From positions 62,001-126,000 of the forward strand of contig JAHHHI010000063.1 of the NCBI GenBank assembly GCA_019359435.1: a DNA stretch of 64,000 bases, in the 5' to 3' direction. Position 1 is the stretch's first letter; every line of letters begins with the position of its first letter. The notes beneath the pieces were generated by a model. It was not told the DNA's origin. It ran no database searches and saw nothing but the letters and a program-made list of their open reading frames with translations. This document shows positions 18,444-26,326 of the stretch, in pieces. The position numbers and the translations under genes were made by a program. This stretch comes from Kaiparowitsia implicata GSE-PSE-MK54-09C (GTDB lineage: Bacteria; Cyanobacteriota; Cyanobacteriia; Elainellales; Elainellaceae).

Positions 18444-19385
18444 ATGAATCTCTATCTCAGCCTTGGTACCACCGCCGTCAGCCTGGCCCTGGGGCTAACC
18501 AACTACCTCCCCGAGGCACTACGACCCCAGCCTGCTCAACTAGCAGGGAATGTAGAAATTGTCCCCACGGAATCTGTGGCCGATGCGCTTTTAGAGTTAG
18601 GGCTTGACCTGGAGGCCAGTGAGCCGATTATTCCCGAAGGTCTTAACATTTCAGCCAACCCTGCCGAGGGCAGCCGTGCCGTTTTTGACGAAGACAATCG
18701 GGTGCCAGTAACCAGCACCTCCTACCCCTGGTCGGCGGTGGGGCAGATCTCTGGCACCACCCCCGATGGCAACGGCTACATTTGTACGGGTTCTCTGGTG
18801 GCCGAAAACATTGTGCTCACCAACGCCCACTGTATTATGGATGCCGAAACTGGGCAAATGGCCACCAACATCAAATTTAAGCCCAACCTGATCAACGGTC
18901 GGGTGGCCAGCGAAAACGACATTGCCAACGTACAGCCGGTGCTGGTGGGTACTGACTTCTCCAACGGGCGCAACCCCGATCCCGATGACTGGGCTTTTGT
19001 CACCCTCGATCGCCCCCTAGGTCAAAAGTACGGCACTCTGATGATGGCTCCCATCCCCACCGCAGCCCTGGCCAATCGGCCCTTTGCCGAAAACCTGATC
19101 ATGATGGGCTACTCCGGCGACTTCCCCGTCGATAAGCCGGGGCAAACCGCCAGCGCCCACGTGGGGTGCAGCATTGTCGGCGAAGAACTGGATGTGGTGT
19201 TGCACCTCTGCGACACCTACGGTGGGTCGTCGGGCGGGCCAATTTTGACCCTGGTGAATGATGAAATTCGTATTGTGGCGCTGAACTCGGCGGAGGTCAC
19301 CGACCGGGAGACAGGGGAGGGGCTGGTTAATATTGCGGTGCAGATTCCCCGCATTGTTACCCGCCTCAATGCCCTGAGGAACTAG
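18444..19385 (+). CDS. secreted trypsin-like (S1/V8-type) serine protease
   Basis: A 313-residue protein from ATG 18444, preceded by GGAG at 18431-18434. It has a short signal-peptide-like start (about 1-25), a propeptide-like segment up to about 85, and a chymotrypsin-fold domain. The triad is visible: His129 in TNAHC, Asp181 or Asp182 in DPDDWAF and Ser263 in GGSSGGPI. The layout resembles glutamyl endopeptidases of the V8 group. It lies between the broken TPR-CHAT gene and the intact one at 19608 and is expected to act outside the cytoplasm with them. Possible roles are processing CHAT zymogens or being processed by them; neither is shown by sequence. Confidence 0.85.
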   Translation: MNLYLSLGTTAVSLALGLTNYLPEALRPQPAQLAGNVEIVPTESVADALLELGLDLEASEPIIPEGLNISANPAEGSRAVFDEDNRVPVTSTSYPWSAVGQISGTTPDGNGYICTGSLVAENIVLTNAHCIMDAETGQMATNIKFKPNLINGRVASENDIANVQPVLVGTDFSNGRNPDPDDWAFVTLDRPLGQKYGTLMMAPIPTAALANRPFAENLIMMGYSGDFPVDKPGQTASAHVGCSIVGEELDVVLHLCDTYGGSSGGPILTLVNDEIRIVALNSAEVTDRETGEGLVNIAVQIPRIVTRLNALRN

Positions 19386-19395
19386 AGCCGCGAAT

Positions 19396-19460
19396 CAGAA
19401 ACTGGGTTTTTAGCCTGCGATCGCCAGCGTGGGGCAGATTCCAGCAGAAACCCGGTTTCT
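19396..19460. repeat. cyanobacterial palindromic repeats
   Basis: AGAAACCCGGTTTCT (19446-19460) is a near-perfect palindrome of a type common between cyanobacterial genes. A degenerate copy (CAGAAACTGGGTTTTT) lies about 50 bp upstream. They fill the gap between the trypsin-like gene and the next promoter. Confidence 0.5.
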
Positions 19461-19545
19461 CGATAGAGCGATCGCCCCTATTGAGCACAGATGATGATGG
19501 CTAAGGAATCTGGGATCTCGGGCAGCAAAAGATCCTCTAAATGAT

Positions 19546-19575
19546 GAATAAGCTGCTGAGGCCCAGCCATATATG
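19546..19575 (+). promoter_or_regulatory. GAATAAG-N17-TATATG promoter-like element
   Basis: GAATAAG at 19546-19552, 17 bases, TATATG at 19570-19575, 32 bp before ATG 19608. AAGGAG at 19592-19597 is the ribosome binding site. Confidence 0.65.
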
Positions 19576-19607
19576 CTGATGTCAGTCTAGGAAGGAGCAT
19601 TGCCCCT

Positions 19608-22600
19608 ATGCATTACGTGGCGAAGTTGCTGGGTTTGGTTGCGGTTACGGCTGTGATGGTGCCTTTCAATGAGATTCCCAGATTCTCTAAAGGAACCTGG
19701 AATCCGATACCCCCAGCCATGGCCCGGAGCACAGCAGATGTCAAGGCTGAGGCAGAGTATCTTTTTGGTTTAGGTGCTGAGCAATTGGGTCGTAGAGAGT
19801 TTCGTGCTGCTCTGGAATCGTTTCAGCAAGCTCTAGAGATTTATCGCGCAATTGATGTTCGCGAGGCTTTTCCACAGGAAAGTCGCCGTGGGGAAGGCAA
19901 TACGCTCACTGGTATTGGCGTTATCTATTACTTTCATTTGGGCGATTATCCAAAAGCGCTGGAGTTTTTGCAGCAAGCGCTTGTCATTCATCGCGAGATT
20001 GGAAACCACGCCGGGGAGAGAACTACACTCGACGCTATCAAACGCACAGTCGAGCGCCTTTATGGCTTAGGTGTTGAGCAATTGAGTAGCGATGAATTTT
20101 ATGCTGCCCTGGGACTGTTTCAGCAGGCTCTAGAGATTTATCGCACAGTTGATGATCGCCTTGGGGAGGGCGCTACGCTCTATGGCATCGGCTTGAGCTA
20201 CGATCGTTTAGGCAATTATCCCAAAGCGCTGGAGTTCTATCAGCAAGCACTCGGCACCTTTCGCGAGAGTGGCGTTCGAGAAGTTTCTCCAGAGGAAATT
20301 CGCACTCAGGAGGGCACCATTCTTCACAATATCGGCTTGATCTACGACCGTTCTGGCGACTATCAGGCAGCGCTGGAGTTCTATCAGCAAGCACTCGATG
20401 TTCGTCGCGAGATTGGCGATCGCCGTACAGAGAGCACTACGCTCAACAACATCGGCGGTGCCTACGAAAGTTTGGGTGACCGTCCGAAAGCGCTGGAGTT
20501 CTATCAGCAAGCACTAGAACTCTTCCGAAACATCGGCGATCGCCGCGGCGAAGGCGACACGCTCAACAATATCGGCACTACTTACTTAAGCTTAGGCAAC
20601 TATCTCAGAGCACTGGAGTCCTTGCAGCAAGCGCTCGGCATCTTTCGCGAGAGCAGCGTTCGCGAGGCGTTTCCAATGGAAAGTCGCGATAGGGAGGGCA
20701 CCATACTCCACAATATTGGCGTTTTTTACTACAGTTTGGGCGACTATGGTAAGGCGCTGGAGTTTTATGCGCAAGCACTCGATGTTCGTCGCAAGAGTGG
20801 CGATCGCCGTGGTGAAGGCATCACGCTCATCAATATCAGCACTACTTACTTAAGTTTGGGCGGTTCTAGTGACTATCTCAGAGCATTGGAGTCCTTGCAG
20901 CAAGCGCTCGGCATCTTTCGCGAGAGCAGCGTTCGTGAAGCATTTCCAGTCGAGAGTCGTCGTGCAGAGGGCACGATACTTAACAATATTGGCAATGTCT
21001 ATAAAAGTTTGGGCGATTATCCGAAAGCGCTGGAGTTTTTGCAGCAATCGCTCGTCATTCATCGCGAGACTGGTGAACTTGCGGGGCAGAGCACTACGCT
21101 TAACAATATCGGCGGTGTTTATAAAAGTTTGGGCGACTATCCAAAAGCGCTGGAGTTCTATCAGCAATCGCTGGTCATCTATCGCGAGATTGGCGAACTC
21201 ACGGGGGAAGGCACTACGCTCAGTAATATCGGCTTTGTTTTAGCGAAGCAAGAACAGAATGATCTCGCGATCGCATTCCTCAGAGCCTCCGTCAACGTCC
21301 GCGAATCCATCAGGGGCGACATTCGTGGCCTCGACACCGACCTCCAACAATCCTTCACCGACACCGTCGCCGACACCTACCGCACCCTCGCCGACCTCCT
21401 CCTCGCCAGGGGCGAAATCCTCGAAGCGCAGCGGGTGCTCGAACTGCTGAAAGTGCAAGAACTGCAACAGTTCACCCGCAGTCGCGTCACCAACCTCGAA
21501 ACCCGCGACTACGAACTCGACCCCGCCGAAAAAGCCGTCATTGACGTCCACACAAACCTCGTCACCTTTGGCCTCAAACGCGCCGAGTGCCTTGCCTCCG
21601 TCGACTGTAGCGATGCCACACTCCGTAATCTCGATATCGAGTACGAACAGCTCAGTGATGCCTACACCCAGGCTGTCGAACAACTCATGACCCAGGGTCG
21701 GCAAGAGCAAGAGGCTCGGGCGCGGCGGGCCGATGGGCAACTGTTGCAGGCCCGCCAAGAGTTAAGTCCCGAAGGCTTTGCGGGTACTGCTGGGGTGCTC
21801 ACCCGTAACCATCCCGGCACCGTGCTGGCTTACCCCGTGGTGCTCGACGATAAACTGTGGGTGCTCTGGGGCTCAGCCGGTGACGTTGTTTCCGCCATTG
21901 AGGTGCCCGCTGGGCGACAGCGCATTGGCGATGCAGTGCTGCGGTTCCGCCAGTTAATGACCGCTTGTGAACTCGGCGGCTGCGATGCCCGCGACATTCC
22001 AGCCGTGCAGGCCGTGGCCCAAGAGCTTTACCAATACCTGATCCCCGCCCCCCTGGAAGAAGAATTGCAGGCACTCCAGGCCACCCTACCCGAGGGGCAG
22101 GTTCCCAACCTGGTGATAGTGCCCGACCTGGTCACCCGCTACATTCCCTTTGCCGCCCTCCACGACGGCCAGCAGTACCTAATCGAAAAGTACGCCATCT
22201 CCACCTTGCTATCAGCCGAGCAGACCACCGCCGATAACCCACTCACCACCCTCGACGGCACCTCCATTTTGGGGTTGGGGCTCTCGAACCCGGTGCCCGA
22301 GCATGGGTTCCCCTTTCCCCTAGAGAACGTGCCGATGGAACTGGCGGCGATCGTCCAGACCAGCGCCACCGAGTCCGGCATCTTTCGCGGTGAAACCTTC
22401 TTGAACGATGCCTTTGACCTAGACAAACTGCGCCTGGCCCGCCACCACCAGGTGCTGCACCTGGCCACCCACGGCGTATTCGACTCTAAAGCCGATTCCC
22501 TATCGTTTTTGATGTTGGGAGTGGGGCAACCGCTCTATATTCGAGATTTGCAGACCGCCCAAGCCTACTTTCAAAACCTCAGCCTGGTGGTGCTCTCCGC

Positions 22601-22973
22601 CTGCGAAACGGCCCTGTCGGATATTGACCAGAGCGGGCTAGAGCTGGCCAGCATTGCCAGCACCTTCCTCCAGGCTAGGGTGGATACGGTGGTAGCCTCG
22701 CTCTGGCAGGTCAGCGACAGCGCCACCAGCGACCTGATGCAGCAATTCTACGGCAGCCTGGCCCAGAGTACCCCAGAGCAGCGGGTCAGTGTTGGCCAAG
22801 CCTTACGCCAGGCGCAGCTTGCAATGCTGTACGGCAACGAAGCTGCCGATGCCACTTCCAGAGCCAGCATAGCGATCGAAAGCACTGGGCCTGGAGCTGG
22901 GGCGAGTGACCTGCCGCGCACAGCGCACCCCTACTACTGGTCGCCATTTACCATCATTGGCAATGGGCTGTAG
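19608..22973 (+). CDS. secreted TPR-CHAT (caspase-like) protein
   Basis: The largest paralogue, 1121 residues. The signal-peptide region (MHYVAKLLGLVAVTAVMVPF) is followed by about eleven TPRs over residues 45-560. They are less regular than in the other copies, with 45-55-residue units carrying FRESSVREAFPMESR-type insertions. A helical linker (about 600-720) leads to CHAT. His955 in HLATHG and Cys999 in LSACET form an intact dyad. The C-terminus SPFTIIGNGL matches the 2885 subtype. It has a good Shine-Dalgarno and the regulon promoter. It is presumably exported and proteolytic, with unknown substrate. Confidence 0.88.
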   Translation: MHYVAKLLGLVAVTAVMVPFNEIPRFSKGTWNPIPPAMARSTADVKAEAEYLFGLGAEQLGRREFRAALESFQQALEIYRAIDVREAFPQESRRGEGNTLTGIGVIYYFHLGDYPKALEFLQQALVIHREIGNHAGERTTLDAIKRTVERLYGLGVEQLSSDEFYAALGLFQQALEIYRTVDDRLGEGATLYGIGLSYDRLGNYPKALEFYQQALGTFRESGVREVSPEEIRTQEGTILHNIGLIYDRSGDYQAALEFYQQALDVRREIGDRRTESTTLNNIGGAYESLGDRPKALEFYQQALELFRNIGDRRGEGDTLNNIGTTYLSLGNYLRALESLQQALGIFRESSVREAFPMESRDREGTILHNIGVFYYSLGDYGKALEFYAQALDVRRKSGDRRGEGITLINISTTYLSLGGSSDYLRALESLQQALGIFRESSVREAFPVESRRAEGTILNNIGNVYKSLGDYPKALEFLQQSLVIHRETGELAGQSTTLNNIGGVYKSLGDYPKALEFYQQSLVIYREIGELTGEGTTLSNIGFVLAKQEQNDLAIAFLRASVNVRESIRGDIRGLDTDLQQSFTDTVADTYRTLADLLLARGEILEAQRVLELLKVQELQQFTRSRVTNLETRDYELDPAEKAVIDVHTNLVTFGLKRAECLASVDCSDATLRNLDIEYEQLSDAYTQAVEQLMTQGRQEQEARARRADGQLLQARQELSPEGFAGTAGVLTRNHPGTVLAYPVVLDDKLWVLWGSAGDVVSAIEVPAGRQRIGDAVLRFRQLMTACELGGCDARDIPAVQAVAQELYQYLIPAPLEEELQALQATLPEGQVPNLVIVPDLVTRYIPFAALHDGQQYLIEKYAISTLLSAEQTTADNPLTTLDGTSILGLGLSNPVPEHGFPFPLENVPMELAAIVQTSATESGIFRGETFLNDAFDLDKLRLARHHQVLHLATHGVFDSKADSLSFLMLGVGQPLYIRDLQTAQAYFQNLSLVVLSACETALSDIDQSGLELASIASTFLQARVDTVVASLWQVSDSATSDLMQQFYGSLAQSTPEQRVSVGQALRQAQLAMLYGNEAADATSRASIAIESTGPGAGASDLPRTAHPYYWSPFTIIGNGL

Positions 22974-23249
22974 GGACAGGGTGATTGAGACTACACTAAA
23001 ACCAAGCCTTCCCAAACTCAAACACGGCTAGTCGCTCAGCAGCAGAATACACCGTGCTGGATCGGTTGCGTGATCGCTGCCGCCACTACCAAACGGTCGG
23101 AGCCATCACCGAGAGCACGGCAGGTGCTGCAGCGACTGTTGCACCAGGCTTGAGCTAACGATCGGGAAAGCAAGCTGCTCCTCAGCAGCCTTGAGGGGTT
23201 GTCAGTAACCCGCCTCAGCGCTTACGAGGAACAGCTTAGATCGACCCCC
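22974..23249. other. intergenic region with a possible gene remnant
   Basis: Between the convergent TPR-CHAT and subtilisin genes, bases about 23030-23155 contain a frame reading SAAEYTVLDRLRDRCRHYQT and onward to a stop at 23155. It looks like the end of a decayed gene, perhaps a transposase, but has no start and no recognised family. Confidence 0.25.
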
Positions 23250-25274
23250 CTATTTCACGCTCGCCTGCACCAGGCGGACCGCCTGCTCCGCATCCACCAG
23301 GCCACTGCCAAGGAAATAGTGCAGCTCGTTTTCAGTCGGCGGGGTGGCGCTGCGATCGCGCAGCACCCGGTACAGCTCTCGCTCCTGTGGCGTCAGCGTC
23401 AGGGCGGCATGGCTAGAGGCGGCTTCCAACAGGGCGATGATGCGATCGCGGTTCAGTCGCCGCTCTGGATCGGCGCTCAACATCAGCGCCACCACCCCCG
23501 CCACCGCTGGCGACGCAAACGATGTACCTTGAGTCCACACGTAGTTGCCCCTGGGGTCTTGGGCCGGGGGCCAGGGTTGAGCGGGAGTAGTAATGCCTTG
23601 CCAGAACAGATCGCTACCGGTGCCGCTGGTCGATAAAATGCCACCCTCCAGTCCGGCTCGCATATCACCACCGGGTGCCATCAGCGTCAACCCTGGTCCA
23701 TAGTTGCTGTAGGAGGCGCGGGTGCCCTGGCGGGTGGATGCGCCCACAGAGATCACATCGCGCAACCCCGCCGGAAACCCAACTCGATCAATATCGCTGT
23801 TGCCTGACGCGGCCACGATGATCAAGTTGGGATGGGCCGCTAAAACCTCGGTGATGACATCGGCAGTCTCAGTGCTGGGCATGATGCCGCCCAGGCTCAG
23901 GTTGATGATGTCGGCACCTCGGACGGCGGCGTAGCCGATGCCTTCAACAATATTTACAGAAGGGCATCCACGGAACAACGCACAAACTCTAACGGGCAGA
24001 AGTGTAGCCTCAGGAGCAACCCCAATGAGGCGTGAGTGGTCTGTCCCAGCGGCCCCCACCACACCCGAGACCGTGGTGCCATGGAACTCACCCGCAACGC
24101 GAGCGCGAATGACTCTGCGAATCGCAGCGGCGATTTCTCTCTCCGAAAGCCCTGGTTCATTTCGTTGGATATCGGCAGCCATGGCACTGTGCTGGCGCAG
24201 AAATTCTCCGTCAGACAGGGTAAATGTGCTTTGGAACAGCGGACGTAGAACAGACAGTTCAGCGGCTTCTACGCGGGTTTCTGAGTCGTTGCCGACAAAA
24301 TCCCAGCCCCGGGACTCGCCAGGCAATCCCGAAACGCCCGGTGGTAGCTGGTAGATACTGTTCACCAATGCCGGATGATCCCACTGAATCAGGGCATCAA
24401 TCACGGCTACGGTAACGCCGCCCCCTCGACTGCCCAACGCCCAAGCCCCAGGAGCCTTGACCCCTGTGTTGTTGCGGCCCGAGGCCATGGCTGCACTGTC
24501 CAAATGCCAAGCCAATGCCGATGCATTGCCTGGGGTGGACTGGGCGATCGAGCGTTCGGAAACGGTTAACTCACTGTCAAGCCGATCGAGGGGCGATCGC
24601 ACCGGAATAAAGTTGGGCGTGGCCGATCGCACTCCGTCAGCCTGGTTCAGTGCTTCGGCAGCGGTGAGGACGGCGGTTTCACGGTCCAGAGTGCGCAGGC
24701 GGGCCAGCACGCGGTTTTCGGTGAATCGTAGCGGTCGGATCAACTCCAGGCCCTGGGCTGCCAGGATCTGCTGCTGCTCAGATGCGCTGGTGTTGGCCGC
24801 AAAGCTGACAATAATTTCGTTGGGCAGCAATATTTGCTCATTCTGGTCGGCCCGGCTCACGACCGCCAGGGTAGTCTCAACATAGGGCTGCTGAAGTCGA
24901 GGCCGCAGATCCCTCAGGCCAGAGCGGCTACCGGCAGGCAGCGTGGCGATCGCATAGCTCGTTCCCACAGGCTGCACAGTGACACCGCCACTGCCCCGGC
25001 TGGAGGCAGCATTGAGGTCGTTTTGCAACTGCTGATAGAGGGGCGTAGGGCTGACCGAGCGGCTTGGGGGCTGGTCTTGAAAGGCGACGGCGATCGCGTT
25101 CTCTTTCACCACTAGGGGAATATGTTCACCGTTGAAGCGGTAAAAGAGATCGGCAGTATCAACTTGGGCGATCGCAATGGTCGGACGCCATACCGCTAGT
25201 GCCAGGCCTCCACAAAAGTACAGGCCAAGCAGCAGCGTGATAATTAAGCGCTTGGATGAGATGGGTGGTGTCAT
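23250..25274 (-). CDS. secreted subtilisin-like (S8) serine protease
   Basis: A 674-residue protein. An uncleaved or late-cleaved signal segment (about residues 8-36, ending AIA-QV) precedes a long propeptide-like region (about 40-245). The S8 catalytic domain spans about 275-670: Asp293 in VAVIDAL, His398 in FHGTTVSG and Ser585 in GTSFASPAVAG, with oxyanion Asn492 in ASGNSD. About 60 residues inserted between Asp and His (340-395) are longer than in classical subtilisins. It is the second gene after a 53-residue membrane peptide, 9 bp away, under a GAATAAG promoter. It is probably exported and active, perhaps an activating protease for the CHAT proteins; that link is inference. Confidence 0.9.
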   Translation of the reverse strand: MTPPISSKRLIITLLLGLYFCGGLALAVWRPTIAIAQVDTADLFYRFNGEHIPLVVKENAIAVAFQDQPPSRSVSPTPLYQQLQNDLNAASSRGSGGVTVQPVGTSYAIATLPAGSRSGLRDLRPRLQQPYVETTLAVVSRADQNEQILLPNEIIVSFAANTSASEQQQILAAQGLELIRPLRFTENRVLARLRTLDRETAVLTAAEALNQADGVRSATPNFIPVRSPLDRLDSELTVSERSIAQSTPGNASALAWHLDSAAMASGRNNTGVKAPGAWALGSRGGGVTVAVIDALIQWDHPALVNSIYQLPPGVSGLPGESRGWDFVGNDSETRVEAAELSVLRPLFQSTFTLSDGEFLRQHSAMAADIQRNEPGLSEREIAAAIRRVIRARVAGEFHGTTVSGVVGAAGTDHSRLIGVAPEATLLPVRVCALFRGCPSVNIVEGIGYAAVRGADIINLSLGGIMPSTETADVITEVLAAHPNLIIVAASGNSDIDRVGFPAGLRDVISVGASTRQGTRASYSNYGPGLTLMAPGGDMRAGLEGGILSTSGTGSDLFWQGITTPAQPWPPAQDPRGNYVWTQGTSFASPAVAGVVALMLSADPERRLNRDRIIALLEAASSHAALTLTPQERELYRVLRDRSATPPTENELHYFLGSGLVDAEQAVRLVQASVK

Positions 25275-25283
25275 AGTAAGTAT

Positions 25284-25445
25284 CTAGTTTTCACTATCTT
25301 TGCTCAGCAGCTTACCGAGGGCAATCAAGAACGCTTCCTCCGCTGAATAGGTGGGTTGCTCGGGTTCTGAATTGCCTTGCCCCAGGGTGCTCTGCGTCCA
25401 GAGGGCAAACACAAAGGCGATAATAATGAGAATGACGGGGTCCAT
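25284..25445 (-). CDS. small single-pass membrane peptide
   Basis: A 53-residue frame from ATG 25443-25445 to TAG 25284-25286. The N-terminal VILIIIAFVFALW segment is one transmembrane helix, followed by a polar tail (EPEQPTYSAEEAFLIALGKLL). A GAATAAG promoter ends 33 bp upstream and the subtilisin gene starts 9 bp downstream, so it is probably the first gene of that operon. No family was recognised. It could be a membrane anchor or modulator of the protease. Confidence 0.6.
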   Translation of the reverse strand: MDPVILIIIAFVFALWTQSTLGQGNSEPEQPTYSAEEAFLIALGKLLSKDSEN

Positions 25446-25477
25446 AAGCAGGCTTTCCACTGAAAGAGTCTTGCCCT

Positions 25478-25507
25478 TACCTAGTTCTGTCGGAGGCCAG
25501 CTTATTC
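25478..25507 (-). promoter_or_regulatory. GAATAAG-N17-TAGGTA promoter-like element
   Basis: GAATAAG at 25501-25507, 17 bases, TAGGTA at 25478-25483 on the minus strand, 33 bp before the small membrane peptide and subtilisin operon. Confidence 0.65.
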
Positions 25508-25597
25508 ATCGGCATGAAATATAGCCGCACCGAGATTAATCAGCTTGCGCCCCTAGCACTTGCCCCAGGGCCTCTGGATAACGCTTCAGCGCTAAAT

Positions 25598-26263
25598 CTA
25601 ATGACCGCAGCTTCGGTATAGCTCGGCCATCAAGCACCGCACCTTGGCTTCAAACCAGCTGCCTTCAAAGGCTGCTTCGCGGGGTTGGCAAATATCTAGT
25701 GCCCCCTCATAGCAGGCCAGGGCGTGCCAACACTGCTGTCGAGCCTGGTAGACCTGGCCCAGGTCAGCCAAAACCAGGGCTTCGCCGATCGCATCTTGCA
25801 ACTCATAACGAATAGACAGCACTTTTTCGAGCTGCTTAACGGCCAGGGCCTGGTGCCCCAGGTGAAAGTTTGCGTTGCCCAATAGGTGCAGCGCAGCGGC
25901 ATGGTAACTGCGCATCAGCGATGGGTTGTTGATGCTCTGACTCGCCTTGGTAAAGCCGTACACCGCCAGCTCTGCCCAGCGGCGGGCCAGCCCATACTGC
26001 TGCTGCTGTAGTAGCAAAACTCCCATTTGGCGGCAGGTTTGCCCAATGCCAAACAGGTCATCGGCAGCCTCAAACTCGGCCATGGCTGCTTTGTAGCTGG
26101 TCACCGCCTGGGGCCACTGCTCCAGTTGGTGGTAAAGCAATCCTTGCAGGCTGTGGGCCTGGGCGCAGGCGGCAGGGTTTGAGTTATCGCGCCAGCTCTG
26201 CACAATTAGCGCAGCAGTCGCAACGGCACAGTGAAGCGCAAGCTTTGAACTCATGGCGAGCAT
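25598..26263 (-). CDS. TPR protein, function unknown
   Basis: About 221 residues from ATG 26263; another ATG at 26254 is possible. A longer frame begins at 26302, but that start lies inside the GAATAAG promoter spacer and is unlikely. The N-terminus is weakly hydrophobic (SKLALHCAVATAALIVQSW) and could be a signal peptide. The rest is made of about four TPR-like helical pairs (AQAHSLQGLLYHQLEQWPQA; ALVLADLGQVYQARQQ). No catalytic domain is present. The gene shares the regulon promoter and is flanked by the subtilisin unit and a TPR-CHAT gene, so a partner-binding role in the same system is plausible. Confidence 0.65.
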   Translation of the reverse strand: MLAMSSKLALHCAVATAALIVQSWRDNSNPAACAQAHSLQGLLYHQLEQWPQAVTSYKAAMAEFEAADDLFGIGQTCRQMGVLLLQQQQYGLARRWAELAVYGFTKASQSINNPSLMRSYHAAALHLLGNANFHLGHQALAVKQLEKVLSIRYELQDAIGEALVLADLGQVYQARQQCWHALACYEGALDICQPREAAFEGSWFEAKVRCLMAELYRSCGH

Positions 26264-26283
26264 TGGGGAGGAATGTACATCCC

Positions 26284-26313
26284 CACCTATTGCTCGCCTC
26301 ACAGAACTTATTC
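26284..26313 (-). promoter_or_regulatory. GAATAAG-N17-TAGGTG promoter-like element
   Basis: GAATAAG at 26307-26313, 17 bases, TAGGTG at 26284-26289 on the minus strand. It sets the start of the downstream TPR gene at or below 26263. Confidence 0.6.
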
Positions 26314-26326
26314 ATGCAGCTCAATA

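Noticed and set aside
26264-26302. Upstream start of the TPR gene at 26302
   Set aside because: The codons would cover the GAATAAG-N17-TAGGTG promoter, so they are probably upstream of the transcript start.
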